Shown here: positions 25,921 to 36,160 of the stretch, piece by piece
How positions within the stretch are numbered: position 1 is the first letter of the stretch
Layout: the number at the start of each line of letters is the position of its first letter
Assembly: GCA_020726505.1 (NCBI GenBank)
Contig: JAHLEZ010000007.1
Coordinates: 372,001 to 436,000, forward strand
Direction of reading: 5' to 3'
DNA length: 64,000 nt
Source of the DNA: Leptodontidium sp. MPI-SDFR-AT-0119
Lineage: Eukaryota > Ascomycota > Leotiomycetes > Helotiales > Leptodontidiaceae
Program-made: the position numbers and the translations under genes
The notes under the pieces: model-generated
Told to the model about the DNA's origin: nothing
What the model saw: the letters and a program-made list of their open reading frames with translations, nothing else
Databases searched by the model: none

Positions 25921-27392
25921 ATAACCAACAACGCCGACAAAGCCAACGTTGGGAACCTCGATATCGATATCACCAGCAAAAGATGCCCCTTTCTGGCTCG
26001 GATTGTTGATAATGTCTGGAACTTCGAAGCGAGATTCTCTCGTTGAAAAACCGGGACTTTTCTCAGGAGTTATACCCCACTGGTGCATCTCATCGAAGCT
26101 TTCCAAGGCTCCAAACATATGGCACTACAGGTGACTACGGTGATGACTGGTCTCGCTAGTATGACACCACGTTTCTTGGGACGGTGAGGGATTTGCATTT
26201 CAGCGGGCTGGATGGCGTTTCTCAGGCGTTGTGATTCTCGCTGTCACCAGCGCACCAGCGTCTCTGCGCGCTTTTCTTCCCTTTCCCATTCGTCCCGTTC
26301 GATGTGTGCGAGATTGCACTCTTGGCGGCGATGGCTATTCTCGTAAGTTCAATCACCGAGACCCGCCATCACGACACTAATCGGTTAGAGTTCATCACCA
26401 CAGCGCTCTCTGGTTGGCGGCTCTGAGTGCCACGGAGCTAGGCAAATATGCTTAAGACGAAAGGGGGGGGATTGGTGGGGATTAGGTGGGCTTGGGCGGC
26501 CAATTGATGGGAATGGAAGGGGAAGCGGGAGTGAAGGCAGGCACTCAATGGAACATACTTTAATGCATGGCCAGGCGGGCGGCGTCAGGGGGAAATGAAA
26601 AAGTGTCCAGCATCCCAGCACAGTTCCCCGCAGCTTCTTCAGCTTCTGCAGCTTCTGCAGCTGGCGCTGGTGTTTTTGCTGACTACACCGAGTCTTGACA
26701 CAGCAGCTGGAGGCCAGCCTGCCCAATAGGGGGCCTCTGAGCCGTGGGCGGTTCCCTGTTGTGCCTGGCCCGCTGCCCAGTCTTTGATGATCGCTGCCCC
26801 TGACTAAACTGTTCTGGGAGCGGGATCGCTGTAAGCGAGCGCTCATAGCCTGTCCATAGCCTTCCCATAACATAACTGCCCCTTTCCAGCGAAATACGAC
26901 CAGGTCAATTTCCTTTAGCTCACGCCCGCAACAAGCCCACCTGCGCTTTTACTGGGACTGGCAGCTGGTCGTGCAATGTGACTGGCAGACCAGCGCTTTC
27001 CCGATGCATGCATGCGACCTGGCTCTGGCTAGTGCTAGTGCGAGAACGGCAACTGAACGCTGACCCGTGGGTGGATGGGTGGGTGACTGACTGACTGACT
27101 GACTGAGTGCAGTGCGCCAGTGAGTGAGTGAATGAATGATCCTTCCTGTCTGTCTGTCTGCCTGCCAACGCCACGCTCGCTTCTCCTGAAGTGCAATGTC
27201 ACGTAGGTATAAGAGCGAGTGAGCCGCCCTCCCTCTCCGCTTCCCTCTTCCTCCCTCAAGCCAACCACTTCATCACACTCGTTTCTGCATCTTCGGATCA
27301 CTTTCACTCTTTAGTATACTATACTTAATTGTTCTTCACTCACACCAATCTTCCTCCCCCAAGATCAATAATCAATCCTCCCAACCGTCAAA
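25921..27392. other. Intergenic and long promoter of the GPI wall-protein gene
   Basis: Contains several simple repeats (CAGCTTCTT/CTGCAG runs at about 26632-26665 and tetranucleotide tracts at 27084-27162). The last 100 bases are a classic CT-rich fungal leader ending cgtcaaaATG. The 162-codon minus frame at 26385-26873 is low-complexity and not called. Confidence 0.4.
27084..27162. repeat. Tetranucleotide repeat cluster upstream of the GPI wall-protein gene
   Basis: GACT repeats at 27084-27106, GTGA/ATGA repeats at 27120-27139 and CTGT repeats at 27146-27162, about 230-310 bp before the start codon at 27393. Confidence 0.8.
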
Positions 27393-28334
27393 ATGAAGGC
27401 CTCCATGATCTCTGTCCTCGCCGCTGTGGCTGCCGTTCAGGCTGGATACGTTGCCGCCCCAGTTGAGGGATACCCAGTTGAATCTACCTCCACCTACGAG
27501 GCACCCAAGCCAACCTACCCGGCCTCCACCTCGACCTACGAGGCACCAAAGCCCACCTACCCAGCCGAGACTGAGAAGGTCTACCCCTCTGAGAGCACCA
27601 CCTGCACTGAGAGCGTCAAGCCCACCTACCCAGCCGAGACTGCGAAGGTCTATCCCTCTGAGAGCACCACCTGCACTGAGAGCCCAAAGCCCACCTACCC
27701 AGCCTCATCCTCCAAGGTCATCCCATACACCACCTCCATCGTGTATGAGACCAAGGAGTACACCATCACCTCTTGCGCCCCAACTGTGACCAACTGCCCA
27801 GGTAAGCTACCAGCATTGCTGAAAACAAGCCAGTTCAGCAGCAGGACTTCCACTAACTCGCAAATCAGTTGGCCACAAGACCTCCACCATCATCACCAAG
27901 ACCACCGTCTGCCCCGTTGAGGAGACCGCCTACCCAACCAACTCTCCAGTTGTCCCAGGATACCCAACCTACACTCCCGGAGGACCAGTTAAGCCAACTT
28001 ACACCCCAGAGGTTCCCGTCTACTCCAGCAAGACCAACGAGGGCCCTGTCGCATACCCAACTGGCAAGCCTTCCGTGTCTGTCCCAGTTGCCCCATACCC
28101 AACCTACCCAGCCACCACTGTTGGTAAGTTTAACCTCCCACTTCCCCAGAAACTATATTCTCAAGTACTGTAAATTAACACACTGTCACAGTCACCAAGC
28201 CATACAGCACCGGCTACCCAACTGGCTCCTACCCAGCCAAGAACACCACTGTCCCATACGTCACCAACGGCGCTGCCTCCATGAAGGCCGGTGGTCTCCT
28301 CATGGCCGTCGGTCTCATCGCCGCCCTCTTGTAA
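27393..28334 (+). CDS. GPI-anchored cell-wall protein with Thr/Ser/Pro/Tyr repeats
   Basis: Three exons, 27393-27801, 27869-28123 and 28192-28334, give 268 residues. A signal peptide (MKASMISVLAAVAAVQA) is followed by internal repeats: two TYEAPKPTYPA-like units and two units containing SESTTCTES and KPTYPAET. Next come a Cys/Thr section, YETKEYTITSCAPTVTNCP and TSTIITKTTVCPVEETAYP, found in many fungal wall proteins, and a Pro/Tyr-rich stretch. The end is a hydrophobic GPI-attachment signal (MKAGGLLMAVGLIAALL) behind a small-residue site around NGAAS. Many Thr/Ser suggest O-mannosylation. The strong pyrimidine leader and codon bias (frequent GCC, ACC, AAG) suggest high expression. Probably a structural wall mannoprotein; no enzyme domain. 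Confidence 0.85.
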
Positions 28335-31195
28335 ATATCTCAAAGCCTATAGCCAAGCATTCCTCGGCGTTTGAATTTACAGGGAAAGGACTATGAACTG
28401 TGGTAGGGGATTCGGAAAAGCTTATTCTTGAGCAAGGGGATGGAAAGGGGAAGGTAATGGAGCACATAATGGTATTTTTTGTGATGTAATTTTTGTTGTT
28501 GAGGTTGAGTTGAGGTGAAGGAGAAATGAAAAAGAGCAGTTATTTCGCTGTATACATTAGATCATCTGTTGTGGTTGCCACTATGCTTTTTTGTCATCAT
28601 CACTTTTTTAATGCGACGATTATGATGGATGGAATGATGCAGCGGAAGGGGGGGCTTGATACCAAGGCATTGCGTTTTTGTTTTTGGTAGATAGGCACCT
28701 TTTTTTGCGTGCTGAAATTAACATTCAAAATCGATACTTCAATTCTTACTCTTAATTGACTTTTGGCTGTGAATAAATCAAAGAGTATGGTCAATGGAAG
28801 AACTTCTCGGGTCTCGAAGGAGAACGGAGGTTCAACTTGGGCCTTTTTTTCCCCCGGAAGCACAGCACAGAATGGACGAAACCTATGTCGGTCCGAGGAA
28901 GAGCCAGACGCGAGCGAGTAAGTGATCAAGTTGTTCGGCAGTTGGAAAGACATGAATTAAATTAAAGCTTATTTCAAAAAGATCATCTTATTCATTCAGC
29001 CTATTCCAAGCATCCAATCACAAGCAGTCAGTACAGTACCTTCCTTCCTTTCGCTCTGGGTTTTCTTGTGCTATCATGTCATTTCATTTTCATAACCGCG
29101 CTGCTACTGTAAATCCCAATGGATCGATTTACTTACCTGTAGACGCTGGCTGATACCCCCGTTCTCATTCATTTAAGTGGAAATTAACCCTTCCTCCCTC
29201 CCCAAGAAAGAGCGGCAAAAGGTAATTCCACACCCTCTCTTCCTTCTCTTTTTCTCTTGGTCAGTGCTCAAAAACCGAAACCGAATAATGCACGATGTCG
29301 GACTTTTAGGAGGTGGTGGAAATTAGTACGCAGCATGCCAGCTTGCAGCCAGCATGGATTTGGATTCGGATATTGACATGGTCCCTGGTCAGGAAAGGAG
29401 GAGGAAGATTCTGTCGCTTTGGTCCGCTCGGTCGGTCGGTCGGTTTGTCGGGTGTGGATGGACTGCTGTGGAGAGGCAGGGCAGGGCAGGGAGGGAGAGA
29501 TTTTCCGGGGAAAAGGAAATTAGAGCGGAGCGGAGGGGTGTGGGTGGTTGGATGGTGGGCGAGATGTGAGTGGTTTTTGATTCTTGATTGATGAGGAAGA
29601 GAGGGAGGGGGAGTTGGGAGAGTGAGGATTGAATGGTGTGGATTGGATTGGATTGGATTATGGACTTTTGATTTGACAACTCGTCTGATGATTTTTTTTT
29701 TGGGATGGTTGTGCAGACTTGAATACCCTTGACTTACCCTCAGCTGTGATTGATCGCTATCTCTTGTTATAATTGCTTCCAGTAGTTTAGCTGTTCATGC
29801 TGTGAATTGCTAGTGATTGGGGGAAAGCGTTGAAATAGTAGCTTTCTTTGGCTGAGAACTACTGTAATCAGGTTTAATAATGCAAAAACCACGTAGAGGT
29901 TGCAGAACCCATTCGCTAAGCAACAAATATAAACCCGTATTTATTCCAACGCCTGCTTTTGAAGTCTTGATTCTTGTAGCATAAAGAGATAGCTAGGACT
30001 TGGAGCACATACAGACAACCTAATATGAGTATTGTGCTTGAAATTATTGGCAGCTTACTTTTAACCTACACTGAAAAGGGGATGATTGATTTTCCTTCGT
30101 GCCTTTAATATTAGCAACCACATCATGGACATGAAGCACTCGGTCACAATCCAGACGATCTAGTGGTTTTACAGCAGTTTTTACTTGGCAACTATTGTAC
30201 AGTAATCATTTATCACAATGAGCCTAGGAATAAATTGAATAATCCATGTAATCTATGTTCTATTCCTGACAAGCCCCGAAGGCCATGATCTCATTCCTGA
30301 CTCTCTCTCAGCACAGTAAGAAATAAGAAATAAAGCATCTGTCTCCCATCCCATCCCATTCTATTCTTATGTTAGCTTCAACAGTCAGTGGTTAGACAAG
30401 GCTATACGCAACCCCTTCAAAAGATGTAAAGACTTAGTCTATCAGTAACCTGTATCCAAAAGAGCCGAAAGGGTAAAGGAGGTATGAAGATAGCAAATTC
30501 CTCAAGGTGAAAAGTGAAGAATTCCTGTCAAGGGTAGGTAAGTGATCAAGCAGGTGTTCGCCGTCAGTATTCAGCTACTCGGCTAGGAACCCTATGTAGT
30601 TCTTGCGAGCGTCGAATTCAAGCCGTTTCAATGATTATAGAATAAGTTGTGGTGGGAGCTTGTTCAGAAAGAAGAGATATATGGAAACTGGTTTTTGTAA
30701 CTTTGGTTCTCTCAAGCTTTGTTACTAAGTTGGTCTTTTTGATTTAACTTGCCAATGTGTCCTAATCTGGAATGGGGAGTTATGGGATGATGTAAAGCTG
30801 CGAGGTGGGAATACATGGTTTGTACTGGATTAATACTAGGCCGTGGAGGATGGCGATGAACTGTTGGTCGGATGTTCCTTAGACAATTGAGAATTTGGAC
30901 AGGTTCGGAAATGGCAAATATTCTGATGATGAGGACCGAGGACCAGAAGTCTTTGGCTGGTAGTAAGTCGTTTGGGAACATCAAACAATGAAGATCACTG
31001 AAAGTGGTAATAAACGGACAGCAAATATGTTGCGGACAAAGAAGACTTCGTTTCGCACAGCTCTGTGGTCGATATTGGTTGGTATTTTAAAACTAACAAA
31101 TTCGGAATCAATGACGACAAAATCAAAGCAAATCCATTCCTCCATGGGTATCTACCGGCCTTCACAGAACTCCATACCTTTTCCATCTCAAAGAC
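28335..31195. other. Intergenic, about 2.9 kb, no gene found
   Basis: The 3' region of the GPI gene followed by AT-rich DNA with short repeats (CGGT units near 29427-29443, GGATT units near 29640-29658). No open frame longer than about 117 codons and no motif was seen. It could be regulatory or contain a non-coding transcript; the sequence does not show which. Confidence 0.4.
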
Positions 31196-32176
31196 TCAAT
31201 ACATCCCTTCCCTCATCCGCTCTCCAATACCCTCCATCGATCCAGCCAAAACCCTCCTCTCCGTCTCCCCATCTCGTCCATCCTCTCCAATAATAACACA
31301 CTGCTTGACTTCTCCCTTCTCATCTATAACCACCCGTCCAATCCTCCCATCAGCCCACTCAATCCTCACTTGCTTAGCCTCCGCATCCGCGGCACTGATA
31401 TCAGTAATGACCTTCTCCCTACTCTTCCCCTTCTTGGATTCCTTCTCATCCAGCTTAAACTCCCTCCTCAAGCCCTTAATAACACTCGTCCTATTATGAT
31501 ACCCCACGACCTCCTTCCTCAAAGCCCTCACGAACCTCCTCAAGTCCTGCTTCTTGCCTCCCGGGTTCTCCTCGCCCATAGCCACGCTCCCCTTCCCACT
31601 CGGTAGATATCTCTCTACTAACGCAGTAAGTGGGATACTCGCCGGAACTGTATGCCGATGAACACGCAATAGTTCCGTACCGGGCCATGGTTTATTCAAC
31701 ATGATATAATATGGCTTGATGAACTTGCCCACGCTCGACACGTCGATTCTAATTCCTAACACTTTACCACCGTCCACAGCATTGGGATCTGGGTCCTGCA
31801 CGCGGAAAGTGGTTATGCCTGCGCAGGCACGGTAGAGATTCTCTTGTTTGTGTGCGCGTTGGGCGGTGGCTGCTGCGAGGAGGGGAGTTGTATCGGTGGG
31901 GACGGATTGGGATTCTGAATGAGGGGTTGGTCTCTGTGAGGCGCGGAGACGGGTGAGTGTTGCTTTTGTATGCCGCGATGAGAGGATCGTTGCTACTTGA
32001 AGTTTTCGCTGGGATTTGAGTGCTAATACTGAGGGGAGGAGTTAGCAACTGGCCATATGGTGCGAGGGGGGGTGGCAGGGCATATATTTACTTTGTGCTT
32101 GGAGGGAGGAGATCTCGCTGTCGAGTTGTGCGCCAACCGCGTCGGAGCGGGTGGGATCGTCTATTGAAGGGAGCAT
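31196..32176 (-). CDS. Kinetochore/centromere protein CENP-O (Mcm21-like)
   Basis: Two exons on the minus strand, 32176-32092 and 32028-31196, with a 63-nt intron (GTAAAT..CAG); 305 residues. The N-terminus is a coiled-coil-like stretch (ISSLQAQILALKSQRKLQVA). The C-terminal half has the CENP-O core, with KPYYIMLNKPWPGTELLRVH followed by RHTVPASIPLTALVERYLP, which is how I recognise the family. CENP-O belongs to the COMA part of the inner kinetochore (CCAN) and helps link centromeric chromatin to microtubule attachment factors. The insert KLDEKESKKGKSREK is basic and probably disordered. It is divergent from the acetyl-CoA transporter gene, with 624 bp between start codons. Confidence 0.85.
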
Positions 32177-32800
32177 GGTCGCTGGTACAATACGTCCACT
32201 CGATGGATTACGCGATATATTAAAATGATAATGCGATCAATGGTACAAGACAGATAGCAGCCGGATGTTGTTGCCGTGATGATGCAGATGATGCTCTGAT
32301 GACAGCAATGAAGTCAACACAACCTCTCGAGCCTCCTTGGACGCGTCGCTTATCGGCACCAAGTCCCGTGAAAAGCGGGTCTTGAGCCCCCAGATAAGGA
32401 TAGAAGCCACGGGGAACGCAAGGCACGAACGGACAAGAATAGCAGGAAGAGAAGGGGAAGGGTCTTGTCTCATGCTGCCAATCCTCCTGTGTCTCCATAA
32501 CCCAAGTCTCATATAGTATATCTCTGTTTCCCTCTTCTTCTTCAGCTTCAACATTTCTCTATTGGTGTATTGTTTATTTCCTCCTAAGACCGCTGTCTTT
32601 TGCCTCATTCCCTCCCGTTGTCTTGCCTTGCCCCTCGTGTTGAAGAGGCCACGTTCGCTTGACGGTGTTTCGTGCCTGGCGATCCACTTGTAGCCGGACA
32701 GAAATTCCAAAAGTCCAGTCCCCGTCCAGTCCCCGTCAACTCGTCCCGCGGAACTTTAGAGGCCAGCGAGTCTCTAAAGCTCTGCATCAACACCACATGT
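32177..32800. other. Divergent promoter region between CENP-O and acetyl-CoA transporter
   Basis: A 624-bp shared upstream region. The 32237-32710 minus frame has no recognisable product and is not called. An open reading of the plus strand upstream of 32801 (from 32672) has no ATG. Confidence 0.4.
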
Positions 32801-34807
32801 ATGCCTACTCCCTTAGGTGACACCATTCCTTCGATTTCTCTTCACTCGCAGAATCCTCTTCACAACAACAGCCAGCGTCTGCCGTTACACCACGACCCGC
32901 AATTCCCCCACGCGCAAGAACTTGACAATCTTTCCCCCAGCAACCAACGACATAATAGACGGAGCTCCATCAGCTTAGAAGACACGCCCGAGGACGCCCA
33001 CTTGCTTACCGCAGCAGACTCGGAAGACGACGAAGACGATCCTTCTATGGGTACCAAGTCGAGACGCCCGCGATCCCAGGAGCCAAAAGGCTCCTCCTCA
33101 TCCGCCACAGGAGGAGAAAACGGTCACCTCAACGGCAGCATGAATCACAACGTAGAATACAGGCGCAAGAATGCCTCTCTCGAATCCCCAGTTGTCACGG
33201 CCAACCTGATGGCGCGCGAATCCTTTACGTTAGACGACCACGTCCCAAAAACACCCACCATAAACAACCATGGCTTCTTCGAGCTGCCCATGCAAGACAG
33301 GAGGAATTTTGGTCTGCTGGTCTTGTTATACTTTCTGCAGGGCGTGCCGATGGGGTTGGCGACTGGCTCAGTACCTTTTCTGCTAAAGCCGTACATGTCA
33401 TACAGTGCGCTGGGCGTGTTTAGTTTGGCATCCTACCCGTATTCGCTGAAGCTGTTATGGAGTCCCGTAGTGGACGCGGTATGGAGTCCGAAGCTTGGAA
33501 GGAGGAAGAGTTGGATTATGCCTATTCAGATGTTGTCTGGAATCGGCATGATATGGCTTGGGGCGAGAGTCAAGGAGATGATGGTTACAGCTGGCGCAGA
33601 CGGTGGGGCTGGAATCTGGGGATTCACCGGATGGTGGTTCTTCCTGGTCTTCATGTGCGCGACTCAGGATATTGCTGTGGATGGTTGGGCTTTGACGCTG
33701 TTGACTCCAGGCAATATCTCATATGCTTCTACGGCGCAAACGGTTGGCTTGACTGCTGGCCAGTTCATGTCTTATACCGTATTTCTCGCCTTCAACTCTC
33801 CGGATTTCGCCAACAAATGGTTCCGAAAGACGCCTCTGGAGGAAGGTGTGATGACCCTTGGTGGATACTTGACATTCTGGGGCTGGGCATACATTATTGT
33901 CACACTTGGTCTTGCGGGGTTGAAGCGCGAGGAGAAGACCAGAAACGAGGACGGCATCTGGGACGTTTACAAAGTAATGTGGGGCGTTCTCAAGTTGAAG
34001 AACATTCAAACGATCATCATCATTCATTTGATTGCCAAAATCGGCTTCCAAGCCAACGATGCAGTCACAAATCTCAAGCTTATCGACAAGGGATTCAGTC
34101 AAGAAGATCTGGCTCTTACCGTTCTCATTGATTTCCCCTTTGAGATCGGATTGGGGTATTATGCCGGGAAATGGTCAACGACTTACACACCGATGCGGCT
34201 TTGGTGTTGGGGTTTTGTTGGCCGCCTTATTGCTGCTGTTATTGCTCAGATTACTGTTGTCATTTTCCCCGCCAAGGGTGTTGATACTTGGTATCTGCTC
34301 GTGGTTATAGCCGAGCATATCTTTTCTACTTTCACCAGTACGGTCATGTTTGTGGCAGTCTCAGCCTTCCATGCTAGAATTGCGGATCCTGTTATTGGAG
34401 GCACTTACATGACGTTACTCGCTACGTAAGTCGTTCTTCCCAGATCTATCAAAATTCAAACTAACAAAATCAGCGTCTCCAATCTTGGCGGTACATTCCC
34501 TCGTTTCTTCGTCCTGAAGCTCGTCGATGCTTTCACAGTAGCATCTTGTATCCCGCCCTCGGCTTCCTACGTTCTTGACTCCAAACTCCGGGGTCCGCTC
34601 GTAACTGAGCCTTTCTCTTGCGCCTTGTCCGCCGAGAAAGACAGGTGTATTCAAGGTGGTGGCCATTGCGATATCACGACAGATGGATACTATGTCATGA
34701 ATGTCGTGTGTGTTATTATTGGGGTGGTGACTTTCTGGGGGTATATTAAGCCTGCGGCGTTGAGACTGCAGGCGTTACCTTTGAGAGCTTGGAGAGCTTC
34801 TGAGTGA
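32801..34807 (+). CDS. Acetyl-coenzyme A transporter (SLC33A1/AT-1 family)
   Basis: Two exons, 32801-34425 and 34474-34807 (48-nt intron, CTAAC branch), give 652 residues. The first in-frame ATG is taken as the start; the open frame extends upstream without an ATG. A long disordered N-terminus with acidic patches (TAADSEDDEDD) leads into an MFS fold with the diagnostic SLC33 pieces: LLVLLYFLQGVPMGLATGSV, FLLKPYMSYSALGVFSLASY, LLWSPVVDAVW, RRKSWIMPIQML and CATQDIAVDGWALTLL. The C-terminal exon has NLGGTFPRFFVLKLVD and a Cys-bearing lumenal loop (GGGHCDITTDGYYVMNV). The protein is expected in the ER membrane, supplying acetyl-CoA to the lumen. Longer than the animal protein mainly because of the N-terminal extension. 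Confidence 0.92.
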
Positions 34808-36160
34808 TTACAGGGAGGATGGGTGAGGGGTAGAATGGGTGGGATGTAGAATATGTGTAGATTATAAGTAGACAGATGGGAGCATGCATTAGTGAGCAAT
34901 TAAAAGCATACATTTCAACTGCGCTTACATTTAAAGTTGATTTTATGGTATCAAACTAGCCTTGGAGATGTCTTCACAAACTACTACAGTTTTCTTTGTG
35001 ATGTAGCTAGAGACACGTTTGACCCCATTCACGTATTCTCTTTTCAGCCTCTCGTGCTGTCCATTGATTCATTCCTAGCAAGCTATATGCTCAACCCTTC
35101 TCCGCCTGAAAAATGTAGTCAAAAAAGAGTCTCTTTTCTATCTTGCCATATCTAATTCCCACTCTCCAAGAGCCAAGAGCTTGTTTCAAAGTAATCTACA
35201 CCATCCAACTCGTCAAATTCAATAGAAACTCGCAAGTTAGGTCAGGTCCCAAAGCCGCCCAAAGCAATGAAACAACAGCCTCGTCTGGGCGGGATGTAAA
35301 ATTTAGTTTCAATCTCCTATCCAATCGGGCTAGCTCGCATCGGGAATGTCCCCTTTTCCAATCTGATCCACTCGGATGCAGTCCAGCCAGGGTTTGCTCA
35401 ATCCCAGCTCTGCCGCTGAAATCTCCACTCCTATCTTCCTACAGTACTCCTTCACCAAGCTTCACTCTGCACCCCAGATTTCCACTCACTACATCTTGGG
35501 CCCGAATTCATTTTGCCCAAACCCAAACCCCAAACCCAAACCGCCCTGACAAAGCCTCAAGCCTCATCTCCAGATATCTTGAGCAAGGACTGGGGCTGGA
35601 TTGCGCTCTCTGATTGGCAAACGCAAACAGAGGGGAGCAGACCAAACCTGCAGGATATCTCTCACGCTCGCCTCGCCCTACTTTATCTGCACGGTACTGC
35701 ACTGAAGTGGATTGAGCTGCAGCACCAGTATGCACAGCGCGCAGACCTGAGTCGGTGAAGCAAGCCCGTCCCATTCGCCGAGTAAGTACAGTGCGTACAG
35801 CACATCGCATCGCATCGCAGAGCATCGCAGGGAGCACGACCTATCCCACACGAACAGATGTTCGTTCGTCGCTCGATCAATCATTCTCTCAGTATCGGTA
35901 CCGGTACCGCCCTCCCCAGATTCCAAGCAGCAAGCAGCCATCAGCTATCAGTCAGCAACCCATAGCATACGAGGACCATAGCAGCACACCCAAGGAGTGC
36001 AAGGAAGGAGTGCAAGTGGGGGTGGGGTGGATGCCCAACCTGAGGCGGTCGGGCTTCGTTGATGGTCTGGTGCTGAGGTGGTGCTGCAGGTGTAAACGAA
36101 TTGGATAGGAATAGGGAGGCTTGCTTGGGTTGATACGTACCGTACGCTACGGTACGGTAG
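34808..36160. other. Intergenic, upstream of the RBR ligase gene
   Basis: Holds short repeats (CCCAAA-type runs 35516-35545, CGCAT/AGCAT runs 35802-35830, a GGTACCGGTACC palindrome near 35896-35909) and several overlapping small frames without motifs. A hairpin lies at its extreme 3' end. Confidence 0.4.
36136..36156 (+). promoter_or_regulatory. Perfect 9-bp stem-loop just before a start codon
   Basis: CGTACCGTA, loop CGC, then TACGGTACG. It ends four bases before the ATG at 36161 of the RBR ligase gene. In the mRNA leader it could slow initiation at that ATG; this is inference. Confidence 0.5.

Noticed and set aside
26385..26873. 162-codon minus-strand frame rich in Pro/Leu/Arg
   Set aside because: Low-complexity composition from CAG/CTG-rich promoter DNA; no domain or splice partner.
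35516..35545. CCCAAA-type repeats as a telomere-like array
   Set aside because: The unit is not the fungal TTAGGG/CCCTAA, the tract is only about 30 bp, and it is irregular.
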